Part shown: one piece after another, positions 17,415 to 25,725 of the stretch
How the letters are laid out: every line of letters starts with the position of its first letter
Numbering within the stretch: the first letter of the stretch is position 1
Assembly: GCA_001828855.1 (NCBI GenBank)
Contig: MHZT01000036.1
Location: 121,309 to 185,308 of the forward strand
Source: Rhodobacterales bacterium RIFCSPHIGHO2_02_FULL_62_130
Lineage (GTDB): Bacteria; Pseudomonadota; Alphaproteobacteria; Rhodobacterales; Rhodobacteraceae
Direction: 5' to 3'
DNA: 64,000 nucleotides
Notes under the pieces: generated by a model
Told to the model about the DNA's origin: nothing
Databases searched by the model: none
The model's input: the letters and a program-made list of their open reading frames with translations, nothing else
Translations under genes and position numbers: made by a program

Positions 17415-18182
17415 GCGAAAGGGTGTCAGCCAGCCCAATCCCGCCACGGTTTCTGCTGCCGGACGGTATTCGCAGCCGACAAAACCGGTGTATCCCAGAT
17501 CATCCAACGCCGACAGGATACGGAGATCATCCAGCTCACCCGTCCCCGGTTCATGCCGTAGCGGAACGGCGGCGATCTGCACATGGCCGATGATCGGCAT
17601 CAAGGTTTTCAATCCGGTCAGCACATCGCCGTGAATGATCTGGCGGTGGTAAATGTCGAATTGAAGCTTGAGGTTGGCCGCGCCCAGATCAGCGATCAGA
17701 TCGGCAGCATAGTTGAAATCATTCAGAAAATACCCCGGCATGTCGCGCGCGTTGATCGGCTCGATCAGCACATCCAACGCCGCTTGGCCCGCCTGATCAC
17801 ACAGATAGGCGACCGAGTCGCGATAGCAGGCGCGGGCTTGCGGATCATCGCGGTTGGCAATTCCGCTCATCACATGCAGGCGGCCGACACCGGTTGCGGC
17901 CGCATAGCGCAGAGCGATGGCGACAGATTGGCGGAAATTTTCCTTCCGGTCAGGTAACGCTGCCATACCACGCTCACCAGCCGACCAATCCCCCGGCGGC
18001 AGGTTGAACAGAGCTTGTGTCAGCCGATTTTCCTGCAGCGACATGGCAATTTGCGACATATCGAAGTCATAGGGGAACAGGTATTCCACGGCATCGAAAC
18101 CGGCCGATGCGGCGGCGGCGAAACGGTCCATGAAGGCATGTTCCTGAAACATCATCGTCAGATTGGCGGCAAAACGTGGCAT
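17406..18182 (-). CDS. otnI: Hydroxypyruvate-isomerase-like 2-oxo-tetronate isomerase (OtnI)
   Basis: A 258-residue TIM-barrel protein of the hydroxypyruvate isomerase family, beginning MPRFAANLTMMFQEHAFMDRF and carrying VEYLFPYDF, a GRLHVMSG strand, the metal-ligand segment VLIEPINARDMPGYFLN, LKLQFDIYHRQI and GCEYRPAAET. In threonate/erythronate pathways OtnI converts 2-oxo-tetronate to 3-oxo-tetronate, the substrate of OtnK. It is two bases from ltnD on the same strand, and otnK/otnC lie divergently next door, which strongly supports that role. Confidence 0.88.
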   Translation of the reverse strand: MPRFAANLTMMFQEHAFMDRFAAAASAGFDAVEYLFPYDFDMSQIAMSLQENRLTQALFNLPPGDWSAGERGMAALPDRKENFRQSVAIALRYAAATGVGRLHVMSGIANRDDPQARACYRDSVAYLCDQAGQAALDVLIEPINARDMPGYFLNDFNYAADLIADLGAANLKLQFDIYHRQIIHGDVLTGLKTLMPIIGHVQIAAVPLRHEPGTGELDDLRILSALDDLGYTGFVGCEYRPAAETVAGLGWLTPFRKG

Positions 18183-18184
18183 GT

Positions 18185-19099
18185 TCAGCGCTCCAGTCCC
18201 GGCAGATCCAATCCAGCCAATCCCGCGATCATGCGCGCCACCGAGGCGTCATCATCGCGGCCCATTCCGGCGGCGGCGGTCATCACGAACATCTGCAAGG
18301 CCATCGAGGCAATCGGAGTCGGAAATTTCATCCCGCGGCCCATATCGGAAATAATCCCCAAATCCTTGGTGAAAATATCCACCGCGCTACGCGGAGAATA
18401 ATCGCCCTCCAATATATGCGGCACGCGGTTTTCGAACATCCAGGAATTACCGGCCGAGGCGGTGATAACCTCGTAAACCTTTGCAATATCTAGATCCATT
18501 GCCTTGGCAAAGGTGATTGCTTCACAGGCCGCAGCGATGTGAACGCCCGCAAGCAACTGGTTGACGATCTTGAAGGCGGCACCCACGCCCGCCTCTTCGC
18601 CCAATTCGTAGACCTTGGTTGCGATACAGTCCAACACCGGACGGACCCGCGTGAAAACCGCCGCTTTGCCCGAGGCCATGATGGTCAACTCGCCCGCCGC
18701 CGCGCGCACCGCCCCTCCGCTGATCGGGGCGTCAAGATAGTCCTGACCGGCCTTTTCTGCCCGCGCCGCAAAGTCGCGGGCCGCGTCGGGCGGCATGGTG
18801 GCGCAAGACAGGATGACGCCACCCTGCGCCATCGCAGAGGCAGCTCCATCTGGACCAAACAGGGCGGACTCTGTCTGCGTGGCATTTACGACCACGCATA
18901 AAACGACATTTGCCCCCGAGGCCGCCTCTGCCGGATTTTGTCCCGCCTTGCCGCCAAGCGCAACCAGCCGTGCCATGGCATCAGCGTTCAGATCATAGCC
19001 TGTGACCGAGAAGCCTGCCCGCAAAAGCGAGGCAGCCATACCAAAGCCCATGGACCCTAATCCGATCACGCAAACGGACATATCAGCGCTTTTTTGCAT
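18185..19099 (-). CDS. ltnD: L-threonate-type 3-hydroxyacid dehydrogenase (LtnD family)
   Basis: A 304-residue beta-hydroxyacid dehydrogenase with the Rossmann motif CVIGLGSMGFGMAAS, the substrate loop DAPISGGAVRA, and the catalytic Lys in AFKIVNQLLAG. GAGG six bases before the ATG at 19099 supports that start (MQKSADMSV). LtnD oxidises L-threonate to 2-oxo-tetronate, after which OtnI, OtnK and OtnC act. It is co-transcribed with otnI, and its promoter gap with otnK holds a LacI-type operator. Confidence 0.86.
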   Translation of the reverse strand: MQKSADMSVCVIGLGSMGFGMAASLLRAGFSVTGYDLNADAMARLVALGGKAGQNPAEAASGANVVLCVVVNATQTESALFGPDGAASAMAQGGVILSCATMPPDAARDFAARAEKAGQDYLDAPISGGAVRAAAGELTIMASGKAAVFTRVRPVLDCIATKVYELGEEAGVGAAFKIVNQLLAGVHIAAACEAITFAKAMDLDIAKVYEVITASAGNSWMFENRVPHILEGDYSPRSAVDIFTKDLGIISDMGRGMKFPTPIASMALQMFVMTAAAGMGRDDDASVARMIAGLAGLDLPGLER

Positions 19100-19176
19100 G
19101 TTATTCCTCGATTTATTCAGCTTTACAGCAGGTTGGCAGAGATTTTGGCAGCGGGCTTGCCATGCAGATGCGTGAA

Positions 19177-19190
19177 TGATAGCGTTGCCA
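19177..19190. promoter_or_regulatory. LacI-type operator O3 in the ltnD/otnK divergent promoter
   Basis: TGATAGCGTTGCCA matches the O1/O2 consensus apart from one base in the core (AGCGTT). It lies 78 bases from the ltnD start and about 150 from otnK. A related palindrome with three extra central bases, TGGCA-N7-TGCCA, lies at 19146-19162 and could be an auxiliary half-site pair. Confidence 0.7.
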
Positions 19191-19338
19191 TAAATATCGT
19201 TAGCGCAGGACAGAAACGAAAAGCAAGGCCTTAGTTCTGTGGTCGATCTGCTGATCTTGCCACAAACGCCCCTGACGGCCTTGCAAGCGACATTCTGAAC
19301 GCTGCTGTTCGGGGTTCTGCCCGATGAAAGGACTGACC

Positions 19339-20619
19339 ATGCTGATTGGCGCTGTTGCGGATGACATTACCGGCGCAACCGATCTATGCCTGATGCTGGC
19401 GCGCGAAGGCCTGCGAACCGTGCAGGTCATCGGTGTGCCAGAACGCGGCAGCCTGCCCGACGCGGATGCGATCGTGATCGCCTTGAAATCGCGGTCGATC
19501 CCCGCAGCGCAGGCAGTAGAAATGTCAGTTGCAGCCGCCAATCTGCTGCGGGCGGGGGGCGCGGAGCAGTTGTTGTTCAAATACTGCTCTACCTTCGATT
19601 CTACCGATGCCGGCAATATCGGGCCGGTGGCAGAGGCGTTGCTTGCCCTGACTGGCAGCGCCCAGACCATCGCCTGCCCTTCGTTTCCGGCGGCGGGGCG
19701 CACCACCTATCGCGGCCATCTGTTTGTTGGCGATGCGTTGCTGTCGGACAGTCCGCTGAAGGATCATCCGTTGAACCCGATGCATGATGCCAATCTGGTG
19801 CGCGTGCTGGGGCGGCAGACTGCATTGCCGGTCGGTTTGGTGACCATTGACACCATCGCGCGGGGCGAAGCGGCGGTGCGGCAGGCATTTGCGGCGCAGG
19901 CTGCGGCAGGCAAACGCATCCTGATCGTCGACACCCTGCAAGACGCCGATCTTCGCACGATTGGCGCGGCTTGCTCAGACATGCCGCTGGTGACGGGCGG
20001 ATCTGGCATTGCGCTGGGGCTGGCCGCGAATTTCGTGCGGGCGGGCAAGGTTGCGAAACGTCCGGCGCAAACCCGCATGGCTGCGCCACAGGGGCGCGCG
20101 GTGGTGCTGGCGGGATCGTGTTCGGTGGCGACGCGCGGGCAGATCGGGGCGGCAATTGCGGCGGGTCAGCCGACGTTGGCGCTTGATGTGGATGCGTTGC
20201 TGTCCGGCGTCCAGTCGGCTGCCAGTCTGGCCGATTGGGTGATTGCCCAGCCGCAGGACAGCATTCCGCTGATCTATTCCAGTGCTGATCCCGCAACCCT
20301 GCAAGCCATTCAGGCACGTCTGGGGCAGCATGCTTCGGGGGCGTTGGTGGAAAGCACGCTGGCCGAGGTGGCCAAACGGCTGCGTGATGCGGGATTCAGC
20401 CGCTATCTGGTTGCGGGCGGCGAGACTTCGGGCGCGGTGGTGGCCACACTTGGCGTCACGATGCTGGAAATTGGTCCCGAAATCGCCCCCGGCGTGCCGT
20501 GGACGCGCAGTATTTCTGGCCCCGATCTGGTATTGGCCTTGAAATCGGGCAACTTTGGCGCCGAGGATTTCTTCCTGAAAGCCTGGACCCTGCTGGAAAC
20601 GGAGCCTGCCGATGCCTGA
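19339..20619 (+). CDS. otnK: 3-oxo-tetronate 4-kinase (OtnK, DUF1537 four-carbon acid sugar kinase)
   Basis: About 426 residues. The ATG at 19339 (MLIGAVADDITGATDL) has AAAGGA at ideal spacing and matches the family N-terminus, so the 19324 start is rejected. The N-terminal DUF1537 domain carries ADDITGATD and PAAGRTTYRGHLFV; the C-terminal nucleotide domain carries VLAGSCSVATRGQI and LVAGGETSGAVV. The enzyme phosphorylates 3-oxo-tetronate to its 4-phosphate with ATP. It overlaps otnC by eight bases. Confidence 0.93.
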   Translation: MLIGAVADDITGATDLCLMLAREGLRTVQVIGVPERGSLPDADAIVIALKSRSIPAAQAVEMSVAAANLLRAGGAEQLLFKYCSTFDSTDAGNIGPVAEALLALTGSAQTIACPSFPAAGRTTYRGHLFVGDALLSDSPLKDHPLNPMHDANLVRVLGRQTALPVGLVTIDTIARGEAAVRQAFAAQAAAGKRILIVDTLQDADLRTIGAACSDMPLVTGGSGIALGLAANFVRAGKVAKRPAQTRMAAPQGRAVVLAGSCSVATRGQIGAAIAAGQPTLALDVDALLSGVQSAASLADWVIAQPQDSIPLIYSSADPATLQAIQARLGQHASGALVESTLAEVAKRLRDAGFSRYLVAGGETSGAVVATLGVTMLEIGPEIAPGVPWTRSISGPDLVLALKSGNFGAEDFFLKAWTLLETEPADA

Positions 20620-21253
20620 AGACAGCCGCATCCGCGACGAGATCTGCAAAGTGGGCGCGTCGCTGTTTGATCGCGGGCTGACGGCTGGCAGCAGCGGCAA
20701 TATCTCGGTGCGGCTGGAGGATGGCGGCTGGCTGATGACGCCGACCAATGTATCTTTGGGCGCGCTGGACCCGGCGCGGCTGTCGCGGCTGGATGCCACG
20801 GGGCGGCTGATGTCTGGCGATACGCCGACGAAAGAGGCGTTTCTGCACCTGTCGATGTATGGCGAACGCAAGGACGCGGCGGCGGTGGTGCATCTGCATT
20901 CAAGCCATGCCACCGCCGTCAGCATCCTGCGCGATGTGGACCCGAACGATGTGCTGCCTGCGCTGACCGCCTATTATATCATGCGGGTCGGGCGGCTGCC
21001 TTTGGTGCCGTATTTCGCCCCCGGCGATCCCGATCTGGCGCATGCGGTGCGGGCTTTGGCCAGCACGCATCATGCGGTTTTGCTGGCCAATCACGGGCCG
21101 GTGGTGGCCGGAACCAGCCTTGCCAACGCGCAATATGCCACCGAAGAACTGGAAGAAACCGCCAAGCTGTTTCTGATGCTGCAAAATCAAGCGCTGCGGT
21201 TGCTGACGCCCGAACAGATCGCCGATCTGCGCCACCGCTTTAACCTATCCTGA
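20612..21253 (+). CDS. otnC: 3-oxo-tetronate 4-phosphate decarboxylase (OtnC, class II aldolase family)
   Basis: A 213-residue class II aldolase/adducin-fold protein. The phosphate loop AGSSGNISVRL, the zinc ligands in VVHLHSSHAT, and the later His in LLANHGPVV are all present. In the DUF1537 pathways OtnC decarboxylates 3-oxo-tetronate 4-phosphate to dihydroxyacetone phosphate. Its start lies inside the otnK end, so the kinase and decarboxylase are translationally coupled, which fits successive steps. Confidence 0.92.
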   Translation: MPEDSRIRDEICKVGASLFDRGLTAGSSGNISVRLEDGGWLMTPTNVSLGALDPARLSRLDATGRLMSGDTPTKEAFLHLSMYGERKDAAAVVHLHSSHATAVSILRDVDPNDVLPALTAYYIMRVGRLPLVPYFAPGDPDLAHAVRALASTHHAVLLANHGPVVAGTSLANAQYATEELEETAKLFLMLQNQALRLLTPEQIADLRHRFNLS

Positions 21254-21271
21254 CACAGCCGGAGAATGACT

Positions 21272-22156
21272 ATGACGCACGAAAAGGTTGGATTTGTTGG
21301 CCTTGGCCTGATGGGGCAAGGCATGGCGAAGAACATCGTTGAAAAGGGCTATCCACTGACCGTTGTGGCGCATCGCAAGCGCGCGGCGGTCGATGATCTG
21401 GTATCGCGCGGCGCGGTTGAGGCGGCATCACTGGAAGAGCTTGCGCGCGGGTGCAGCGTGATCTTTCTGTGCCTGACCGGCTCGCCCGAGGTTGCGGCGG
21501 CGGTGGCGGCGCTGAAACCCGGTCTGGCGCGCGGTGCGGTGGTGGTGGATTGCTCCACCTCGGACCCGACCGTCAGCCTGCGTCTGGCGGCGGAACTGGC
21601 CGAGATCGGGGTCGATTTTGTCGATGCGCCGCTGTCGCGCACCCCGAAAGAGGCTTGGGCCGGCACGCTGGATTGCATGGTGGGTGCCACTGATGCCGCC
21701 TTTGCGCGGGTGCAGCCGATCATTGCCACATGGGCCGCCAAGATCGTGCATATCGGTGCGGTGGGCGACGGCCACAAGATGAAGCTTCTGAACAACTTCC
21801 TGTCGCTGGGCTATGCCGCGCTTTACTCCGAGGCGCTGGCGCTGTCGCGCAAGGTCGGTATTCCGGTGGCCGAATTTGACAAGGTTATTCGCGGCGGCCG
21901 GATGGATTGCGGCTTTTATCAAACCTTCATGGGCTATGCGCTGGAGGGCAACCGCGAGGCGCACAAGTTCACTTTGGGGAATGCCTACAAGGACATGCGC
22001 TATGTGGAATCAATGGCGAATGCGTCCACGGTCGCCACGCCGCTTGCCAGCGCCGTGAAGAATTCCTTCGCGCTGGCAATGGCGACGGGGGGCGACGGGC
22101 CGGAAGATTATGTGCCGCACCTGTCGGATTTCATCGCCAAAGCCAACGGGCTTTGA
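21272..22156 (+). CDS. NAD(P)-dependent beta-hydroxyacid dehydrogenase
   Basis: About 294 residues. GGAGA is six bases from the ATG at 21272 but abuts the ATG at 21266, so 21272 is chosen. It has the Rossmann motif GFVGLGLMGQGMAKN, the substrate segment DAPLSRTPKEA (SRTP replaces the usual SGG), and the catalytic Lys in GHKMKLLNN. It is distinct from the LtnD copy and may oxidise another stereoisomer (for example an erythronate) or another hydroxyacid that enters the same OtnK/OtnC trunk. Confidence 0.85.
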   Translation: MTHEKVGFVGLGLMGQGMAKNIVEKGYPLTVVAHRKRAAVDDLVSRGAVEAASLEELARGCSVIFLCLTGSPEVAAAVAALKPGLARGAVVVDCSTSDPTVSLRLAAELAEIGVDFVDAPLSRTPKEAWAGTLDCMVGATDAAFARVQPIIATWAAKIVHIGAVGDGHKMKLLNNFLSLGYAALYSEALALSRKVGIPVAEFDKVIRGGRMDCGFYQTFMGYALEGNREAHKFTLGNAYKDMRYVESMANASTVATPLASAVKNSFALAMATGGDGPEDYVPHLSDFIAKANGL

Positions 22157-22163
22157 CCCCAAA

Positions 22164-22192
22164 GCCGCGCCCGTGATCAAGACGGGCGCGGC
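22164..22192. terminator. Strong convergent-gene hairpin
   Basis: GCCGCGCCCGT and ACGGGCGCGGC form a perfect 11-bp stem with a 7-base loop, directly between the plus-strand dehydrogenase stop and the minus-strand PLP-enzyme stop. It lacks a clear U tract but fits a bidirectional terminator. Confidence 0.65.
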
Positions 22193-23269
22193 CTATGTCA
22201 CCTTGCCACGCGCCACCACCGGCCAGATTGCGGCGGGCTTTCCACCCTCCAGCACATGCACCGCGTCGAACAGGTTGCTGACAACGCAGGCATGGTTCGG
22301 CACGACACGCAGCCGATCCCCAACGGCAAGGCCGATCGGCCCCGTGCTGATCAGCCGCCCGTGTTCTTCCGACAACTGGTCAATCACAATGTCAGGCCGC
22401 CCCAGCACATGCCCGTAACCCGTCAATCCCAGCAGATCCGAGGTCAGGGCCTTGCTTCCGGCGTCGATGATGGCGCGGTTGGAGCTTGGCACCGAGACCA
22501 CCGTGGCCAGCACGGTCAGCGCACAATCGTCCCAGCCACAGACGCCCCGCGCCACCAGCGAGCGGTCGTTATAGGCATAGGTGCCGGGCCGGTATTCGGT
22601 TGCCACCGGTGCATCACCCGCCTGCATCATCGAGGGCGTGCCGCCCGAAGAGATCACCTCTACTGCCAGCCCATTCGCCATGATCAGAGCCTTGGCCTGC
22701 GTCATGAAGGCCTGCACCTGAGCGGCCCCGTTCGCGGGCGGATAGGTCATCAGCCCGGCAAAGTGCAATCCCGCCGCATTGGCGATCCGGCGGGCCAGCG
22801 CGGCGGCGTCCTGCGGCGTCGCCACCCCGCAGCGGTCCGCGCCGGTGTTACATTCCACCAGCACACGCAGCGGTGTCGGCGCATCCTCAAAAGCCGCCGC
22901 AAGGCCGTCAATCACCACGGCATTATCGGCCACCACCGTCAGCCGCACCTTGCCCGCCAGATCGCGCAGATGCGCCAGCTTTTCCGCACCAACGATGTTA
23001 TAGGTGATCAGCACATCGTTCAGCCGGTCATCTACCGCCACCATCGACTCGGCTTCCGAGATTTTCTGGCAGGTGATGCCCACCGCCCCCGCCTTCAGCT
23101 GCATCAGGGCGACCTGCGGCAGTTTGTGGGTTTTGATATGCGGGCGCACCGCCATGCCGATCTGGTTCGCATAGGTCTGAAATCGCGCGATATTGCGCTT
23201 TACCACATCCAGATCCACCAGCACGGCGGGGGTGGCGATGCTTTGCGTCTGTTCCGGTGTCTGGGTCAT
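22193..23269 (-). CDS. PLP-dependent D-threonine aldolase/D-serine dehydratase-like enzyme (copy 1)
   Basis: About 358 residues of fold-type III PLP enzyme. GGAG before the ATG at 23269 (MTQTPEQTQ) is preferred to the longer ORF start. The PLP lysine lies in VRPHIKTHKLPQ; VLVECNTGADRCGV, SSGGTPSM and the metal-binding C-terminus with VPNHACVVSNLFD follow. The family splits or dehydrates beta-hydroxy D-amino acids. A second copy lies at 24530, and a LysR gene between them faces away from this one. Confidence 0.85.
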   Translation of the reverse strand: MTQTPEQTQSIATPAVLVDLDVVKRNIARFQTYANQIGMAVRPHIKTHKLPQVALMQLKAGAVGITCQKISEAESMVAVDDRLNDVLITYNIVGAEKLAHLRDLAGKVRLTVVADNAVVIDGLAAAFEDAPTPLRVLVECNTGADRCGVATPQDAAALARRIANAAGLHFAGLMTYPPANGAAQVQAFMTQAKALIMANGLAVEVISSGGTPSMMQAGDAPVATEYRPGTYAYNDRSLVARGVCGWDDCALTVLATVVSVPSSNRAIIDAGSKALTSDLLGLTGYGHVLGRPDIVIDQLSEEHGRLISTGPIGLAVGDRLRVVPNHACVVSNLFDAVHVLEGGKPAAIWPVVARGKVT

Positions 23270-23393
23270 CAGGGCGCTCCATTGATCTGCAAGATTTTTG
23301 CCATGCAGGCGCTTGGCGGTCAATCAAACCCCTGCCAGCCATGTCTGCCTTGCATGGCGTCATTCACGATGCGCCGTCACGCAGGGTTGATTA

Positions 23394-23409
23394 TGCCGCC
23401 ATTCCGGCA
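23394..23409. promoter_or_regulatory. Possible LysR-type binding site
   Basis: TGCCG and CGGCA are separated by six bases in the gap between the PLP gene and the LysR gene, and the first T and last A fit a T-N11-A-like arrangement within the palindrome. The motif is GC-rich and short, so chance is possible. Confidence 0.3.
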
Positions 23410-23497
23410 GATCGTCCGTGACAATGCAGGCCAGCCTTTGCATCATGCGCCTGTCCCGCCGCGCCCTATACGCAACCGATGAAAGGAGGCGGAAAAG

Positions 23498-24415
23498 ATG
23501 GAAAGCCGTTGGCTTGAAGACTTTCTCAGCCTTGTCGATACACGCAATTTCTCGCGCTCGGCCCAGGCGCGCTATACCACGCAGCCTGCCTTCAGCCGCC
23601 GGATCAAAAGTCTGGAAGAATGGGTCGGCGCACAGCTTTTCAACCGGTCGACCCAGCCGATTACCCTGACACTTTCGGGGGAACGTTTCCGCCCTGTGGC
23701 TGAAGATGTGCTGCGGCGCTTGTATCAGGGGCGGGAAGAAGCGCGCCGGATTGGTGATGTGTCAGCCAATACCATCCGTTTTGCGGCCACGCACAGCCTG
23801 TCCCTGAATTTCTTTCCCAGTTGGCTGCGGTCGCTGGAGCTTCGCAGCCACACTTTCAACACCCGGCTGGATACCAGCCAGTTTCACGATTGCATTCACC
23901 TGCTGCAACGCGGCGATTGCCATTTCCTGATCAGCTACACCCACCCCGATATTCAAATGCACCTGCCCTACGAGCATTTCGTCTCAAAGCTGTTGATGCG
24001 TGACGAACTGGTGCCGGTGACGCTGCCCGACAGTGCGGGCCAGCCGGTGGACCGTTTGCCCGGCACCGAGGATGATCCGGTGCATTATCTGGCCTATAGC
24101 GAAACTTCGGCGATCGGGCGGGTGGTGGATCAGATGATCACCGCAGCACCGGAGCCGCTGCATCTGCGGCGGGTTTTTGTATCGCATATGGCGGCGGTGC
24201 TGAAGGCAATGAGTTCGGAAGGCCGTGGCACGGCGTGGTTGCCGGCAAGCCATCTGACCAAAGAGTTTGCCGAAGGCACGCTGGTGCCAGCGGGCGAAGA
24301 GCGTTGGAATATCCCGGTCGAGGTGCGGCTGATCCGGTCGCGCGATCCTCTGCCTGATGTTTCGGAAGAACTGTGGTCTTTGATCCCTTCTGAGGAAGAT
24401 ACCGACTGGGGCTGA
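23498..24415 (+). CDS. LysR-family transcriptional regulator (HypT-like)
   Basis: A 305-residue LysR regulator with helix-turn-helix FLSLVDTRNFSRSAQARYTTQPAFSRRIKSLE split across residues 8-40, followed by a substrate-binding domain (FAATHSLSLNFFPSWL). GGAGG precedes the ATG. It lies between two paralogous D-threonine-aldolase-like genes, divergent from one and upstream of the other, so it probably controls both in response to a hydroxy amino acid. The effector is not known. Confidence 0.9.
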   Translation: MESRWLEDFLSLVDTRNFSRSAQARYTTQPAFSRRIKSLEEWVGAQLFNRSTQPITLTLSGERFRPVAEDVLRRLYQGREEARRIGDVSANTIRFAATHSLSLNFFPSWLRSLELRSHTFNTRLDTSQFHDCIHLLQRGDCHFLISYTHPDIQMHLPYEHFVSKLLMRDELVPVTLPDSAGQPVDRLPGTEDDPVHYLAYSETSAIGRVVDQMITAAPEPLHLRRVFVSHMAAVLKAMSSEGRGTAWLPASHLTKEFAEGTLVPAGEERWNIPVEVRLIRSRDPLPDVSEELWSLIPSEEDTDWG

Positions 24416-24462
24416 TGCAGCGCGCGCATCGTGGCAGGCGCAAGCTGCATTGGCGGTGGCAA

Positions 24463-24491
24463 ACGGCCTTGGCTAAAATTGCCAAGGCCGT
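24463..24491. terminator. Perfect 11-bp hairpin after the LysR gene
   Basis: ACGGCCTTGGC and GCCAAGGCCGT flank a TAAAATT loop, in the 114-base gap between the LysR stop and the next ATG. No U run follows, so it could be a factor-dependent terminator, an mRNA-processing hairpin or an operator. Confidence 0.5.
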
Positions 24492-24529
24492 GCCGCCTGC
24501 GCGGGCCTTGCCCTTGAACGGAGCCTGCC

Positions 24530-25672
24530 ATGACCTTGCTTGCCACGCTGGAAACCCCCTGTCTTATCCTTGACCGTTCGCGGCTGAACCAGAATGCGGC
24601 ACGCATGACCCGTCGCTTTGCCAACAGTGGCGTGCAGCTGCGCCCGCATATGAAAACCGCGAAGTCTATCGATGTGGCGCGGATCGCACTGGCCGGCAAC
24701 TTTGGCGGCGTTACCGTTTCAACGCTGAAAGAGGCGGAATATTTCGCGGATCACGGCATTGATGACATCACCTATGCCGTTAGCGTCGTGCCGGAAAAGA
24801 TGCCCCGCATCACCGCATTGATCAAACGCGGCGTCAAGCTGGGGCTGATCACCGATCAGGTTGCCGTAGCACATGACCTGAGCCGACGCGCACAGGCGGA
24901 AGGTGTTACGCTGGATGTGCTGATCGAGTTGGATTCCGGCGAGCGCCGCGCAGGGTTGCTGGCGGGGGATGCTGCCGTGGTGGAGTTGGGACGGGCGCTG
25001 CATGATCTGCCAGGGCTGCGGCTGGCCGGAGTGCTGACCCACGCCGGCAATTCCTACCAATGCCGCACGCTGGCCGATATTCAGCACGTCGCCGAGACTG
25101 AACGGCTGGCTGCCGTCACCGCAGCCACGCAATTGCGGGCGGCGGGCCTGCCCTGCCCTGTGGTCAGTGTCGGGTCCACCCCCACCGCGACGCATGGCCT
25201 TTCATTGGAGGGCCTGACCGAAATGCGCTGCGGCGTCTATATGTTCGGCGATGTGTTCCAAGCCGAAATCGGTTCGCATCGGCTTGAGGATATTGCGGTT
25301 TCGGTGCTGGCAACCGTGATCGGCCACCGCCCTGACATGAACAGCGCGCTGATAGATGCGGGCGGGTTGGCGCTGTCGAAAGACCGGAGCACCGGCGCGG
25401 CGGGTCTGGCGGAGGACATCGGCTTTGGCATGATCCTGTCCGAAGATGGCAGCCGCCGCATCGGTTCGGTGCGGGTGGGGCATGTCTATCAGGAACATGG
25501 CATGCTGACGGCGGAAGGCCCGTTCCCGTTTGACGAATTGCCGATCGGCGCGCGGGTGCGGGTATTGCCGAACCATGTCTGCATGACCGCTGCCATGTAT
25601 GATGGCTACCGCGTCGTGGATTCCGGCGCGGGTCCGGTGGTTGACCTGTGGTCGCGCATCAACGGTTGGTAA
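24530..25672 (+). CDS. PLP-dependent D-threonine aldolase/alanine-racemase-fold enzyme (copy 2)
   Basis: A 380-residue fold-type III PLP enzyme. The N-terminus ETPCLILDRSRLNQNAARM is followed by the PLP lysine in LRPHMKTAKS, LIELDSGERRAG, SVGSTPTATH and a C-terminal metal site around VLPNHVCMTAAMYD. The family cleaves D-threonine and related beta-hydroxy amino acids to glycine plus an aldehyde. It differs clearly in sequence from copy 1, so the two probably have different substrates. A strong terminator follows. Confidence 0.85.
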   Translation: MTLLATLETPCLILDRSRLNQNAARMTRRFANSGVQLRPHMKTAKSIDVARIALAGNFGGVTVSTLKEAEYFADHGIDDITYAVSVVPEKMPRITALIKRGVKLGLITDQVAVAHDLSRRAQAEGVTLDVLIELDSGERRAGLLAGDAAVVELGRALHDLPGLRLAGVLTHAGNSYQCRTLADIQHVAETERLAAVTAATQLRAAGLPCPVVSVGSTPTATHGLSLEGLTEMRCGVYMFGDVFQAEIGSHRLEDIAVSVLATVIGHRPDMNSALIDAGGLALSKDRSTGAAGLAEDIGFGMILSEDGSRRIGSVRVGHVYQEHGMLTAEGPFPFDELPIGARVRVLPNHVCMTAAMYDGYRVVDSGAGPVVDLWSRINGW

Positions 25673-25677
25673 AGCAA

Positions 25678-25703
25678 AACTGCCGGAGTTTCCTCCGGCA
25701 GTT
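25678..25703. terminator. Bidirectional rho-independent terminator
   Basis: AACTGCCGGAG and CTCCGGCAGTT form a perfect 11-bp stem with a TTTC loop, followed by CTTTGATTT on the plus strand and preceded by AAAGCAAA, giving a U-rich run on the minus strand. It serves both the PLP enzyme and the convergent ABC transporter operon. Confidence 0.88.
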
Positions 25704-25725
25704 CTTTGATTTCAGGCAGGCACCG

